A stretch of DNA of 64,000 nucleotides from Heyndrickxia sporothermodurans (GTDB taxonomy: Bacteria > Bacillota > Bacilli > Bacillales > Bacillaceae_C): contig CP066701.1 in the NCBI GenBank assembly GCA_016756695.1, forward strand, positions 2,260,001 through 2,324,000. Reading direction: 5' to 3'. Every line of letters starts with the position of its first letter. Position 1 is the first letter of the stretch. The translations under genes and the position numbers were made by a program. A model generated the notes under the pieces. The model ran no database searches. It was not told the DNA's origin and saw only the letters and a list, made by a program, of their open reading frames with translations. Below, piece after piece: positions 1 through 9,209 of the stretch.

Positions 1-419
1 TGGCATTGGCTAATACACTCCCCGGGCCAATTAATACGAAAATGTCTGGATATATTGGCTGGAGGGTAGGCGGCTTTTTAGGGATGCTAACGGCCCTTGC
101 CGCAACGGTTCTTCCCACAGTTATTTTAATGATTATTTTATTAACGGTATTACATGCGTATCATGACAAACCATGGGTAAGAGGGATGTCGAAAGCCGTT
201 GTACCAATTGCTGGTGTCATGTTAGGTGTGCTCACATGGGATTTTGTCAAAAAGTCAAAGAATTCGATGGGATGGATGTCAACTCTCATTGTCATCGGGA
301 TTAGTATTGTCGTTATTAATATTTTAGGACTTCATCCAGCGATCATGATTGTTGGACTTCTAATTGCTGCTTTATTTTCGAAACAGGAAGAGAAAGAAAA
401 GCAGGTGAAAGCATCATGA
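1..419 (+). CDS. ywrB: Chromate transporter, first subunit (5' end outside window)
   Basis: The open frame enters at the window edge (first whole codon at base 3), so the N-terminus is missing; the in-frame TTG at 6 is only the first possible start inside the window. The visible part carries the family signature ANTLPGPINTKMSGYIG, followed by about four hydrophobic membrane segments and a charged tail. This is a half-size (short-chain) chromate ion transporter; in Bacillus such proteins act as pairs that together equal one long ChrA and export chromate across the membrane. The stop overlaps the start of the next gene by four bases (ATGA), so the two are translationally coupled. The gene name is by analogy to the B. 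subtilis ywrB–ywrA pair. Confidence 0.85.
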   Translation, partial: ALANTLPGPINTKMSGYIGWRVGGFLGMLTALAATVLPTVILMIILLTVLHAYHDKPWVRGMSKAVVPIAGVMLGVLTWDFVKKSKNSMGWMSTLIVIGISIVVINILGLHPAIMIVGLLIAALFSKQEEKEKQVKAS

Positions 420-946
420 TCTATTGGCAAATTTTCGTAGCGAACTTTATGGCGAATTTTTTAGGATATGGAGGGGGACCCGCCTCTATTCCCTTACTTG
501 AACATGAAGTAGTTGATCGTTATAAATGGTTTACCGTCCATGAATTTAGTGAAATGGTCGCGTTAGGAAATGCGTTGCCGGGACCAATAGCGACTAAATT
601 AGCTGGTTTTGTTGGTTACCAGCAAGGGGGGATATTAGGAGCCATTGTCGGTTTATTTGCGACCATTGCGCCCTCCATTATTTTACTGATCATTTTATTG
701 GGGATTTTACTAAAATTTAAAGAGTCTCCGAAGGTAAAAAATATGACGAAACTCGTTCGTCCGGCGATAGCGGTACTATTAGGAGTCATGACAATTGACT
801 TTTTCTCCAGTTCATACGAAGGAATTGGTATCATACATACCATCTTTTTAGGTGGTGCGAGTCTGCTATTATTAGAAAAGTGGAAAGTAAGTCCCGTCTA
901 CGTTATTTGTGGGGCTTTACTATATGGAGCAATCTTTCTTGGGTAA
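416..946 (+). CDS. ywrA: Chromate transporter, second subunit
   Basis: A 176-residue membrane protein beginning MIYWQIFVANF, with the family motif near residues 11–22 (FLGYGGGPASIP) and a second signature ALGNALPGPIATKLAG near residue 52. Hydrophobic helices fill the rest. It is homologous to the preceding subunit, as expected for a two-component short-chain chromate transporter in which the two halves insert with opposite topology. The ATGA overlap with the upstream gene shows they form one operon, and a terminator follows directly. Function as chromate efflux is inferred from the family; some members may carry other oxyanions. Confidence 0.88.
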   Translation: MIYWQIFVANFMANFLGYGGGPASIPLLEHEVVDRYKWFTVHEFSEMVALGNALPGPIATKLAGFVGYQQGGILGAIVGLFATIAPSIILLIILLGILLKFKESPKVKNMTKLVRPAIAVLLGVMTIDFFSSSYEGIGIIHTIFLGGASLLLLEKWKVSPVYVICGALLYGAIFLG

Positions 947-956
947 GGAAATTTTT

Positions 957-990
957 GGCCTGATACATGTTATCAGGTCTTAATTTTTTT
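957..990 (+). terminator. Rho-independent terminator of the chromate operon
   Basis: A 7-bp stem CCTGATA/TATCAGG (959–965 with 971–977) is followed closely by a T-rich run. It lies 11 bases after the ywrA stop. Confidence 0.8.
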
Positions 991-1080
991 CTTCTACTTG
1001 GTATGAGTTGTCACTTCATAGTATACAATGGTAAAATTTAATCAGGTTTCAAAATAAGAATGCTTGGTGAGAGGATTTTT

Positions 1081-1108
1081 GGTCTTTCATCACGAAAGAG
1101 TTAAGACC
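1081..1108 (+). promoter_or_regulatory. Nested inverted repeats in the secA leader
   Basis: GGTCTT (1081–1086) can pair with AAGACC (1103–1108), and the overlapping CTTTC (1084–1088) can pair with GAAAG (1094–1098), so the leader can fold in two ways. A possible promoter lies upstream (TTGTCA at 1008, TAAAAT at 1032, 18-bp spacing). In B. subtilis, hpf precedes secA; here a chromate operon does, so the secA transcript starts in this gap. A regulatory role is inference only. Confidence 0.3.
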
Positions 1109-1153
1109 TAAACGAAAGTTCACTCACATTTACTATAAAGGAGCGTTTACTAC

Positions 1154-3667
1154 ATGGCAGCTTTTTTAGAAAAAGTTTTTGATGCAAACAAACGTGAAAT
1201 AAAACGACTAGATAAGATGGCGAATCAAATTGAAGAATTAGCATCTGATATGGAAAAAATGTCTGATGAACAGCTTCGCGAAAAAACAGAGGAATTTAAA
1301 CAACGCTATCAAAACGGCGAATCATTAGATGATTTACTAACAGAAGCTTTCGCTGTTGTTCGGGAAGGTGCTCGTCGTGTTCTTGGTCTTTATCCATACC
1401 ACGTGCAATTAATGGGTGGGATTTCTTTACATGAAGGAAATATCTCGGAAATGAAAACGGGTGAAGGGAAAACATTAACAGCAACAATGCCCGTTTATTT
1501 AAATGCGCTTTCCGGAAAAGGCGTCCATGTTGTCACTGTTAACGAATATTTAGCTAGCCGTGATGCGACAGAAATGGGCGAACTGTATGAGTTTCTTGGC
1601 TTAACTGTTGGCTTAAACTTAAATAGTATGTCAAGTGAAGAAAAACAAGAGGCATACGCTGCTGACATCACTTATGGAACGAATAATGAATTTGGGTTCG
1701 ACTATTTACGTGATAATATGGTGTTATATAAGGAACAGCGGGTGCAGCGTCCATTGTATTATGCAGTAATTGATGAAGTCGACTCCATTTTAATCGATGA
1801 AGCGCGGACACCATTAATTATTTCCGGTCAAGCACAAAAATCTACTTCTCTATACATTCAAGCGAATGCTTTTGTTCGTACATTGAAAAAAGAAGAAGAT
1901 TACACATACGACGAAAAAACGAAAAGTGTTCAATTAACAGAAGAAGGAATCAATAAAGCAGAACGTTATTTCTCAATCGATAATCTATTCGATATTTCAC
2001 ATGTAACATTGAATCATCATATTAATCAGGCGTTAAAAGCAAATGTCAGCATGCATTTGGATGTTGATTACGTTGTACAAGATGGGGAAATTGTGATTGT
2101 CGATCAATTTACCGGTCGTCTCATGAAAGGACGTCGCTTCAGTGATGGCCTTCATCAAGCAATTGAAGCAAAAGAAGCCGTTGAGATTCAAAATGAAAGT
2201 ATGACAATGGCAACAATTACATTCCAAAACTACTTCCGAATGTATGAAAAGCTTGCCGGTATGACAGGTACAGCGAAAACGGAAGAAGAGGAATTCAGAA
2301 ACATTTATAATATGAGAGTTATTGTTATTCCTACGAATAAACCAATTATTCGCGACGACCGTCCGGATTTGATTTATGCAAGTATGGAAGGGAAATTCCG
2401 TGCAGTTGTTGAAGACATTGCCGAACGTCATAAAAAAGGCCAACCGATTCTTGTCGGTACGGTAGCAATTGAAACATCTGAATTAATCTCCGGTTTATTA
2501 CAGAAAAAAGGCGTTCGCCATAATGTATTGAATGCGAAAAATCATGAACGTGAAGCCGAAATAATTGCTGAAGCAGGCCACAAAGGCTCCGTAACGATTG
2601 CTACAAACATGGCTGGTCGTGGAACAGATATTAAACTAGGTGAGGGAGTTAAAGAACTTGGTGGATTAGCCGTTATCGGTACAGAGCGCCATGAATCTCG
2701 CCGGATTGATAATCAGCTTCGTGGTCGTTCAGGACGTCAAGGTGATCCAGGGGTCACACAATTTTATCTCTCCATGGAAGATGAATTGATGCGTCGTTTC
2801 GGGTCAGACAATATGAAAAACATGATGCAGCGTTTAGGTATGGATGATTCCCAACCAATTCAAAGTAAAATGGTATCACGAGCAGTGGAATCAGCACAAA
2901 AACGTGTAGAAGGAAATAACTTCGATGCCCGTAAACAACTTTTACAATATGATGATGTGTTGCGTCAACAACGTGAAATCATTTATACTCAACGAAATGA
3001 AGTGCTCAATTCCGAGAATTTACGTGAAATCGTTGAAAAAATGATTCAGTCTGTTCTTGAACGCAATATTCAACTATATGCTTCAAGTCATGAGGACGAA
3101 GAAAACTGGAATCTTCAAGGACTAGTTGATTTTGTTCATGGCAATCTTTTACCTGAAGGCGATTTAACAATTGACGAATTACGTGGTAAGGAACCTGAAG
3201 AGATATCAGACCTTATTATGGAAAAAGTCAAAGTCCGTTACGATGAAAAAGAAGAGTCGTTAACACCTGAACAAATGCGCGAATTTGAAAAAGTTGTTCT
3301 CCTTCGTGCAGTTGATTCAAAATGGATTGATCATATTGATGCAATGGATCACTTGCGTCAAGGAATTCATCTTCGTGCATACGGTCAAGTGGATCCGTTA
3401 CGAGAATATCAAAGTGAAGGGTTCGCTATGTTTGAAGGGATGATTGAAGCAATCGAAGAGGATGCAGCGAAATATGTGATGAAAGCTGAAATTAGAAACA
3501 ATCTTCAACGTGAAGAAGTAGCTAAAGGTCAAGCGGTGAATCCGAAAGAAGACGGGGAAAAGGTGAAAAAGAAACCGGTGAAAAAATCCGTTGATATTGG
3601 CCGTAATGCTCCGTGTCCATGTGGAAGCGGCAAGAAGTATAAGCAATGTCATGGTAAGAATGTTTAA
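1154..3667 (+). CDS. secA: SecA, ATPase motor of preprotein translocation
   Basis: At 837 residues this has the full length of Bacillus SecA. Visible features in order: the Walker A region METGEGKT-like [14 protein letters not shown] around residues 100–112; the DEAD-type box [14 protein letters not shown] near 207; the preprotein-binding and helical scaffold regions; the second helicase lobe with [10 protein letters not shown]; and a C-terminal zinc-binding SEC-C motif [13 protein letters not shown] at about 821–833. The cytosolic motor binds SecYEG and drives unfolded precursors across the membrane using ATP. The start ATG has AAAGGAGC just upstream. It is followed after 87 bp by prfB, as in B. 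subtilis. Confidence 0.98.
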   Translation: MAAFLEKVFDANKREIKRLDKMANQIEELASDMEKMSDEQLREKTEEFKQRYQNGESLDDLLTEAFAVVREGARRVLGLYPYHVQLMGGISLHEGNISEMKTGEGKTLTATMPVYLNALSGKGVHVVTVNEYLASRDATEMGELYEFLGLTVGLNLNSMSSEEKQEAYAADITYGTNNEFGFDYLRDNMVLYKEQRVQRPLYYAVIDEVDSILIDEARTPLIISGQAQKSTSLYIQANAFVRTLKKEEDYTYDEKTKSVQLTEEGINKAERYFSIDNLFDISHVTLNHHINQALKANVSMHLDVDYVVQDGEIVIVDQFTGRLMKGRRFSDGLHQAIEAKEAVEIQNESMTMATITFQNYFRMYEKLAGMTGTAKTEEEEFRNIYNMRVIVIPTNKPIIRDDRPDLIYASMEGKFRAVVEDIAERHKKGQPILVGTVAIETSELISGLLQKKGVRHNVLNAKNHEREAEIIAEAGHKGSVTIATNMAGRGTDIKLGEGVKELGGLAVIGTERHESRRIDNQLRGRSGRQGDPGVTQFYLSMEDELMRRFGSDNMKNMMQRLGMDDSQPIQSKMVSRAVESAQKRVEGNNFDARKQLLQYDDVLRQQREIIYTQRNEVLNSENLREIVEKMIQSVLERNIQLYASSHEDEENWNLQGLVDFVHGNLLPEGDLTIDELRGKEPEEISDLIMEKVKVRYDEKEESLTPEQMREFEKVVLLRAVDSKWIDHIDAMDHLRQGIHLRAYGQVDPLREYQSEGFAMFEGMIEAIEEDAAKYVMKAEIRNNLQREEVAKGQAVNPKEDGEKVKKKPVKKSVDIGRNAPCPCGSGKKYKQCHGKNV

Positions 3668-3754
3668 ATCTATGATACAAATGGATTTTTTTAAGGGACA
3701 GGTGAAAAAGCCTGTCCTAAACTAATTACAAATTACACCCTGAGGTGAGGCAAA

Positions 3755-4853
3755 ATGGAATTATTTGAAATACGTACAGAACTTGAGAAAACAGCTAAGA
3801 AACTAGCGGACTTTAGGGGGTCTCTTTGACTTAGAAAACAAAGAAGCCCGCATTGCCGAATTAGATGAAAGAATGCTTGAGCCTGACTTTTGGAATGATC
3901 AGCAAGGTGCACAAACGATCATCAATGAAGCTAATGGCTTAAAGGATTTAGTAAATGAATATAAGGAACTTCTTGATATTCAAGAAAACCTTGAATTAAC
4001 TCATGAACTTGTGAAAGAAGAGAATGATGCGGAACTTGCTGGGGAACTAGAATCTGAATTGGAAACATTAGTGGAGAGAGTAAATCAATTTGAATTACAA
4101 CTTCTATTAAGCGAACCATATGATAAAAATAATGCGATTCTTGAGCTTCATCCCGGTGCAGGTGGTACGGAATCACAAGACTGGGGTTCCATGCTTTTAC
4201 GCATGTACACACGCTGGGCAGAGAAAAAAGGTTTCAAAGTGGAAACTCTCGATTATTTACCTGGTGATGAAGCTGGAATTAAAAGTGTCACTTTATTAAT
4301 TAAAGGACATAATGCATATGGCTATTTAAAGGCGGAAAAAGGGGTCCATCGTCTAGTCCGAATCTCACCGTTTGATTCGTCAGGACGCCGTCATACATCC
4401 TTCGTTTCCTGCGAAGTTATGCCGGAGTTTAACGAAGAGATTGAAATCGACATTCGCACAGAAGACATCAAAATAGATACGTACCGTGCAAGTGGTGCCG
4501 GTGGACAGCATATTAATACAACCGATTCAGCGGTTCGTATTACCCATATCCCAACAGGTGTCGTTGTTACATGTCAAAACGAAAGATCGCAAATCAAAAA
4601 CCGTGAGCAAGCAATGAAAATGCTCCAAGCAAAACTTTATCAGCGTGAACTCGAAGAAAAAGAAAAAGCACTCGCTGAAATTCGTGGAGAACAAAAAGAA
4701 ATCGGCTGGGGAAGCCAAATCAGATCCTACGTCTTCCACCCATACTCAATGGTCAAAGATCATCGAACTAACACAGAAGTAGGTAACGTCCAAGCCGTAA
4801 TGGACGGCGAGCTTGACAACTTCATCAACGCCTACCTCCGCTCTCGCATATAA
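3755..4853 (+). CDS. prfB: Peptide chain release factor 2, expressed by programmed +1 frameshift
   Basis: The gene is two frames. ATG 3755 opens 24 codons that end at an in-frame TGA (3827–3829); translation continues in the +1 frame from GAC at 3828. The shift site CTT TGA C is preceded, three bases upstream, by the Shine-Dalgarno-like stimulator AGGGGG (3815–3820). This is the classic autoregulatory RF2 site: scarce RF2 lets the ribosome shift and make more RF2. The joined protein is 365 residues, the usual length. It carries the stop-codon recognition tripeptide SPF at about 204–206 and the GGQ peptidyl-hydrolysis motif at about 249–251. It acts in the cytosol at UGA and UAA codons. The internal TGA is therefore not a mutation. 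Confidence 0.97.
3815..3830 (+). promoter_or_regulatory. Programmed +1 frameshift site of prfB
   Basis: AGGGGG, three-base spacer, CTT TGA C. All elements known to be needed for RF2 frameshifting are present at the conserved distance. Confidence 0.95.
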
Positions 4854-4880
4854 GTGTCACTTTATAGGTGCCCCTTTATA

Positions 4881-4920
4881 GGTGCCTGACACCGGTGTCA
4901 TTACACCGGTGTCAGGCACC
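4881..4920. repeat. Perfect hairpin built from the GGTGTCAGGCACC motif
   Basis: An 18-bp perfect stem (4881–4898 with 4903–4920) has a four-base loop, 27 bases after prfB. The right arm ends in GGTGTCAGGCACC, and the same 13-mer recurs at 17150–17162. There is no T-run, so it is not a clear terminator, though it could protect the 3' end or slow polymerase. It looks like a dispersed palindromic repeat. Confidence 0.75.
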
Positions 4921-5201
4921 GTTTGTGGACACTTTCCATCTGGGGTGGACAGTTTATGTTTGATTTGAATTCTTTTTATAAGAAGCCTTTACCTGCGTGG
5001 TGAAGGCATCTTAACGTTGAGATTGAAGACCTATCATTAAAATTTTTGAATCGCTCAAACACGGTATTAATTATTACCGAAAAGAAGAAAGAAATACGTA
5101 AAGGAATTTTGAATAAAATTGACCGTAGTGTGACAAAACTAACAGCATTGTACTGCACCCCAAAAGTTAGAGTAAAAATCTAACTTTTGGAGTGTTTATT
5201 T

Positions 5202-5771
5202 ATGGCTAAATATAGTGAGAAATTTAAACTGATGGTAGTTAAAGAATATCTAGAAGGAAATCTTGGATACAAGCTCTTAGCCCGTAAACATGGTGTGAAG
5301 TCACATAAGCAGATTATTAACTGGGTAAAAAATTACGAAAATTTTGGTGCCGAAAGCTTAATGAGCAAGAAACATGAGAAATCATATTCTGTTCAATTTA
5401 AGCTAGATGTATTAAGATTTATGAAGAGAACAGGTTCTTCAGTGATTGATTCAGCCCTTCAATTTGGGATAACTAACCCTCCGATGATATCTAGATGGAA
5501 AAAGGAATTTCTTGAAGGTGGTGCTGAAGCCCTGGGTAAACCGAAAGGACGGTCACCCATGTCTGATAAAGGTACGAGTAAGAGTAATAAAAACAAACAC
5601 GTGGAAGAAAAAGAAATGACATACGAACAAAAACTAGAAAGAGAAAATGAGCTTCTTCGTTTGGAGGTAGAATATCTAAAAAAGTTGCGAGCTTTTCAGA
5701 TGGATCCGGAGGGCTATCTAGAAAAGCACAGGCAGCATTATCATTCGAACTCAAAGAAGAATTTAAATTAA
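5202..5771 (+). CDS. IS150-type transposase OrfA (helix-turn-helix)
   Basis: The 189-residue DNA-binding protein begins MAKYSEKFKLMVV. ATG 5202 is preferred because GGAG lies nine bases upstream; an earlier TTG at 5187 has no such site. Two successive helix-turn-helix units are visible (about residues 10–50 and 65–110), then a basic linker and a C-terminal leucine-zipper-like segment (about 145–170). Near its end the A AAA AAG heptamer (5678–5684) allows a -1 shift into orfB, giving the OrfAB transposase. OrfA alone usually acts as a regulator. Confidence 0.92.
   Translation: MAKYSEKFKLMVVKEYLEGNLGYKLLARKHGVKSHKQIINWVKNYENFGAESLMSKKHEKSYSVQFKLDVLRFMKRTGSSVIDSALQFGITNPPMISRWKKEFLEGGAEALGKPKGRSPMSDKGTSKSNKNKHVEEKEMTYEQKLERENELLRLEVEYLKKLRAFQMDPEGYLEKHRQHYHSNSKKNLN
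5678..5684 (+). promoter_or_regulatory. -1 programmed frameshift heptamer of the IS element
   Basis: A AAA AAG in the orfA reading frame. After slipping back one base, the frame continues without a stop (VASFSDGSGGLSRKAQ) into orfB, as in IS150. Confidence 0.88.
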
Positions 5772-6598
5772 GGGATGTATTACATGTAGTCGGCATCCCT
5801 GAATCCTCCTACCACTATCATATAAAGATGATGAAAAAGGTTAATCCGGATCAAGGACTAGAAGATCTTATCCAATCCATTTTCGAAGAAAATGACGGAA
5901 ATTATGGTTACCGTCGTATTCATCTTGAATTGGGAAATCGGGGCTATAAAGTGAATCATAAGAGGATTCAACGTATCATGAAGAAACTAGGACTAAAAGG
6001 AAAAAAGTTCTGGAGAAAAACACGCAAGTATAGTTCTTACAAAGGTACTGTTGGAAAAGTTGCGAAGAACCTTATTAATCGTAGATTTTATTCTAATGTG
6101 CCCCATCAAAAGTTAACTACAGATATCACTGAGTTTAAATGTACTAATGGAGAAAAATTATATTTAAATCCAATCATGGACATGTTTAATGGTGAAATAC
6201 TTTCACATGAAATAGCTAAGCATCCAAGTTTAGAACTTGTGATGAAACCCTTGGGAAAAGCATTAGAAATCGTAAAAGAATCAAAATACAGAACAACTAT
6301 TCATTCTGACCAAGGATGGCATTATCAACATAGAAAATGGGTGAAAACACTTAAGAAAAATAAAGTTTTTCAAAGTATGTCTAGAAAAGGAAACTGCTTA
6401 GATAATTCACCAATGGAAAACTTCTTTGGTTTATTAAAACAAGAGATGTATCATGGAGAGGCATTGTGTTCTTTTGAAGAATTAAAGAGCAAGATTGAAA
6501 GATATATAGATTATTATAATAACAAACGTATCAAACAAAAATTGGCCGGTATGTCTCCGGTTCAATACCGCATTCATACCAGCCAATTAGCTGCTTGA
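5684..6598 (+). CDS. IS150-type transposase OrfB (DDE integrase domain)
   Basis: The catalytic half of OrfAB is reached by the -1 shift; an ATG at 5831 inside it is not needed. The rve-type integrase core shows the three acidic residues: D in KLTTDITEFK, D in TIHSDQGWHYQ, and E in SPMENFFGLLKQE, with the usual D–D(about 60)–35–E spacing. The HTH_21 segment (GNYGYRRIHLELGNRGYKV) precedes the core. The end, YYNNKRIKQKLAGMSPVQYR, is the IS3 signature. It cuts and joins the element ends. Confidence 0.93.
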   Translation, partial: VASFSDGSGGLSRKAQAALSFELKEEFKLRDVLHVVGIPESSYHYHIKMMKKVNPDQGLEDLIQSIFEENDGNYGYRRIHLELGNRGYKVNHKRIQRIMKKLGLKGKKFWRKTRKYSSYKGTVGKVAKNLINRRFYSNVPHQKLTTDITEFKCTNGEKLYLNPIMDMFNGEILSHEIAKHPSLELVMKPLGKALEIVKESKYRTTIHSDQGWHYQHRKWVKTLKKNKVFQSMSRKGNCLDNSPMENFFGLLKQEMYHGEALCSFEELKSKIERYIDYYNNKRIKQKLAGMSPVQYRIHTSQLAA

Positions 6599-6850
6599 TA
6601 TAAACTCTAACTTTTCGGGGTCACAACACATATGGTGGTTTTACTGAGAGTGAGAGACCGGTACTTATGTGTGGTCGATCAAATAGAATTCACAAAGTTG
6701 AAACAACTAGTGGAAGCCCTTGATCCATCTGCGTTTGTCGTGGTTATGGATGCATCAGAGGTACTTGGGGAAGGTTTCAAAAGAAGCGAAAAAGGTATAT
6801 AGTAATAATGATAAAGGATTAATTTTCCAACATCTAAAGGAGGAAATAAA

Positions 6851-7222
6851 ATGGTTAAAAAGCTAATAGGAATTCTGATGATTTTCACATTAGCATTCGG
6901 ACTTGCTGCCTGCGGCTCTAGTAGCAAGGACAATAATAATGATAATGCTAATAAAAATGAAACAACGACAAATACTAACAAATCGACAAACACAGCAAGT
7001 GCTGGGGATGCAGAAAAATTATTTAGTCAAAATTGTGCAAGCTGTCACGGTGGAAACCTCGAAGGTGCAGTTGGCCCTAATTTAACAAAAGTAGGAGCAA
7101 AATATAACAAAGATCAAATCCTCGATATCATTAATAAGGGGAAATCAGGCGGAATGCCTGGAGGACTTATTAAAGGTGATGACGCAGATAAAGTAGCTAC
7201 ATGGCTATCTGAGAAAAAATAA
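6851..7222 (+). CDS. cccB: Membrane-anchored cytochrome c-551
   Basis: A 123-residue lipoprotein. The signal peptide ends in the lipobox GLAAC with Cys21 as the lipidated residue; a low-complexity Asn/Thr/Lys linker (about 24–50) follows. The haem c site CASCH is at 62–66, and a GGMPGG segment near residue 100 supplies the likely Met axial ligand. It is a small electron carrier on the outer face of the membrane in the respiratory chain. It lies at the B. subtilis cccB position, next to ftsEX. AAAGGAGG precedes the start, and a terminator follows. Confidence 0.95.
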   Translation: MVKKLIGILMIFTLAFGLAACGSSSKDNNNDNANKNETTTNTNKSTNTASAGDAEKLFSQNCASCHGGNLEGAVGPNLTKVGAKYNKDQILDIINKGKSGGMPGGLIKGDDADKVATWLSEKK

Positions 7223-7237
7223 TAGCAATTCAAATGA

Positions 7238-7271
7238 CCTGATGTTAGTATGACAAACATCAGGTTTTTTC
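7238..7271 (+). terminator. Rho-independent terminator after cccB
   Basis: CCTGATGTT (7238–7246) pairs with AACATCAGG (7256–7264), followed by TTTTTT. Confidence 0.9.
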
Positions 7272-7410
7272 TTTGTTAACAGATATAATGACAAAAATAG
7301 AACTTTCATACTATTGAAAAAGTATTTAAAATATGAATATTTTCCTCTCGAAAGAATCAAATTTTTCAATAGAATAAAGCTTTGAAATATAAATGTAATA
7401 TTATTTTCCA

Positions 7411-7438
7411 TTAACATTCAAGTTTATGATGTTATAAT
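7411..7438 (+). promoter_or_regulatory. Candidate sigma-A promoter for ftsEX
   Basis: TTAACA (7411–7416), 16-bp spacer, TATAAT (7433–7438), about 135 bases before ftsE. The rest of the 350-bp gap shows nothing else I can support. Confidence 0.5.
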
Positions 7439-7573
7439 AGTTTTGTGATTAAATTTCGCTATTTTACGTCAGCATTCGAGTTATTCGTGGGAAGTTAGCG
7501 AAATAGTAAAGAAAATGACAGTTATGAATTATGGGGATCTAGTAAAATGATCCTAGAAGAGTAAGGTGATTAA

Positions 7574-8260
7574 ATGATAGAAATGCAAAATGTATATAAA
7601 AAATATCCCAATGGGATTATAGCTACAAATGATTTGAACATTCAAATCAAACAAGGTGAATTCGTATATGTCGTCGGACCTAGTGGAGCAGGGAAATCGA
7701 CTTTTATAAAAATGATTTACCGCGAGGAAAAAGCAACACAAGGTAATATTATGGTTAATGGAATTAATTTAAGTAAGTTGAAAAATAGCCGAATTCCATA
7801 TTTTCGCAGACAAATAGGAGTCGTTTTCCAAGATTTTAAATTGCTGCCTACATTAACGGTTTTTGAAAATGTTGCTTTCGCAATGGAAGTAATCGAGGAA
7901 CAACCAAAGCAAATCAAACAACGGGTGATGGAAGTTCTTAATTTAGTCGGATTGAAGCATAAAGCAAGAATGCTTCCAACAGAGCTTTCCGGTGGGGAGC
8001 AGCAGCGTGTATCGATTGCACGATCCATTGTAAATACACCAAAGGTTGTAATTGCGGACGAGCCTACGGGAAATCTTGACCCAGAAACGTCATGGGAAAT
8101 TATGAACATTTTAGAAGAAATTAATACACGAGGGACAACTGTGGTAATGGCAACACATAATCGTGAAATCGTTAATACTATTAGACATCGAGTTATCGCT
8201 ATAGAAGGCGGTCGCATTGTCCGTGACGAGCAACGGGGGGATTACGGATATGAAAGCTAG
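7574..8260 (+). CDS. ftsE: Cell division ABC transporter ATP-binding subunit FtsE
   Basis: A 228-residue ABC ATPase. Walker A GPSGAGKS is at about 36–43, the signature LSGGEQQR near 139, and Walker B VVIADEP near 160 followed by the D-loop and switch His in MATHN. It sits on the inner face of the membrane with FtsX; ATP hydrolysis is transmitted through FtsX to a cell wall hydrolase outside. The last 11 bases overlap ftsX, so the two are co-translated. The M23 hydrolase gene right after ftsX is the probable partner. Confidence 0.97.
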   Translation: MIEMQNVYKKYPNGIIATNDLNIQIKQGEFVYVVGPSGAGKSTFIKMIYREEKATQGNIMVNGINLSKLKNSRIPYFRRQIGVVFQDFKLLPTLTVFENVAFAMEVIEEQPKQIKQRVMEVLNLVGLKHKARMLPTELSGGEQQRVSIARSIVNTPKVVIADEPTGNLDPETSWEIMNILEEINTRGTTVVMATHNREIVNTIRHRVIAIEGGRIVRDEQRGDYGYES

Positions 8261-9134
8261 AACAGTTAGAAGACACCTTCGTGAAAGCTTCAAGAGTTTA
8301 GGGCGTAATGGATGGATGATGTTTGCTTCTGCAAGTGCGGTAACTATCACATTATTGCTAGTGGGCGTTTTCTTTGTCATTATGATGAATATGAATAAAA
8401 TTGCTTCCGATATCGAGCATGATGTCGAAGTTAGAGTTCATATCGATTTAACAGCGAAACAACAAGATCAAGAAGCTCTTAAAAATAAAATAGAGAATTT
8501 AAGCCAAGTTAAATCAGTTGAATTTTCTTCTAAAGAGAATGAACTTCAAAATTTAATAAATAGTATGGGGAATGACATGAAGTTATTCGAACAAAACAAT
8601 CCCCTCTATGATGTATTTATTGTAAAAACAAAGAAACCGACAGATACGCCGGCAGTAGCGAAACAAATCGAATCTTTCCCCCATGTCGAATCTGCAAAAT
8701 ATGGTGAGGGGAAAGTAGAGAAACTGTTTAATGTCTTAAAAATAAGCCGTAATGTGGGACTAGTATTAGTTATTGGTTTATTATTTACCGCGATGTTTTT
8801 AATCTCGAATACAATTAAAATTACGATTTTTGCTAGACGTAAAGAAATTGAGATTATGAAATTAGTAGGTGCAACAAACTGGTTTATTCGATGGCCATTT
8901 ATTATGGAAGGCCTTTGGTTAGGGATTCTCGGATCAATTTTACCGATTCTTATTATCACATTCGGATACTATTACATGCATAGTTTCTTAGCACCAAAAT
9001 TAGAAAGTAATATGATTCAAATTTTAAACTATAATCCATTTGTGTTTGAAATTACAGGCATACTCCTATTAATGGGTATTTTAATCGGTATTTGGGGAAG
9101 TACAATGTCCATTCGCCGATTCTTAAAAATTTAA
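8250..9134 (+). CDS. ftsX: Cell division permease-like protein FtsX
   Basis: A 294-residue membrane protein. ATG 8250 is chosen because GGGGGG ends 10 bases upstream and the conserved start MKARTVRRHLRESFKSL follows; an earlier GTG-type frame start at 8217 lies deep in ftsE. Four membrane helices are visible: one near residues 22–46, then three in the C-terminal half. A large extracellular loop (about 47–165) is the part that contacts the hydrolase in this family. The C-terminal FtsX domain holds the segment ARRKEIEIMKLVGAT. It forms the FtsEX complex with the overlapping ftsE product. Confidence 0.96.
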   Translation: MKARTVRRHLRESFKSLGRNGWMMFASASAVTITLLLVGVFFVIMMNMNKIASDIEHDVEVRVHIDLTAKQQDQEALKNKIENLSQVKSVEFSSKENELQNLINSMGNDMKLFEQNNPLYDVFIVKTKKPTDTPAVAKQIESFPHVESAKYGEGKVEKLFNVLKISRNVGLVLVIGLLFTAMFLISNTIKITIFARRKEIEIMKLVGATNWFIRWPFIMEGLWLGILGSILPILIITFGYYYMHSFLAPKLESNMIQILNYNPFVFEITGILLLMGILIGIWGSTMSIRRFLKI

Positions 9135-9142
9135 ACATATAA

Positions 9143-9165
9143 CCGAGGTAGTGCTGCTACCTCGG
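9143..9165 (+). repeat. Hairpin between ftsX and the M23 peptidase gene
   Basis: CCGAGGTAG (9143–9151) pairs perfectly with CTACCTCGG (9157–9165) around a five-base loop. There is no T-run, so it may be a processing or stability hairpin rather than a terminator. Confidence 0.6.
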
Positions 9166-9209
9166 CCATCCATACATATACATATAAAATTTCTTAAGGG
9201 GGAAAAACA

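Larger units (their letters stand above)
5149..6628 (+). mobile_element. IS3-family (IS150-group) insertion sequence, complete, 1480 bp
   Basis: Imperfect 24-bp terminal inverted repeats (left starting TGTACTGCACCCC, right ending GGGGTCACAACA, 19 of 24 matching) begin with TG and end with CA. A 3-bp target duplication CAT flanks both ends (5146–5148 and 6629–6631). Inside are overlapping orfA and orfB frames linked by an A AAA AAG slippery site. All parts look intact, so the element could still be mobile. Confidence 0.93.
5030..6802 (+). pseudogene. yvjA: yvjA-like DUF2179 (YitT family) gene remnant, split by an IS element
   Basis: Only the C-terminal DUF2179 domain survives. The left part (to 5148) reads LNRSNTVLIITEKKKEI then LNKIDRSVTKLTA; the right part (from 6632) reads on to DASEVLGEGFK and stops at 6800–6802. 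Removing the IS and one CAT copy joins the two as TKLTAYGGFTESERPVLMC, a normal DUF2179 sequence. Two bases then appear lost from a GTGTG run near 6667–6674, because the following residues (VVDQIEFTKLKQ) are in another frame. The membrane domain expected upstream is absent: there is an in-frame TGA before 5020. B. subtilis has yvjA at exactly this place between prfB and cccB. The gene is dead at least three ways. Confidence 0.85.

Noticed and set aside
3755-3829. prfB as a pseudogene because of the internal TGA
   Set aside because: The TGA sits in the conserved CTT TGA C shift site with its AGGGGG stimulator; it is the normal RF2 control.
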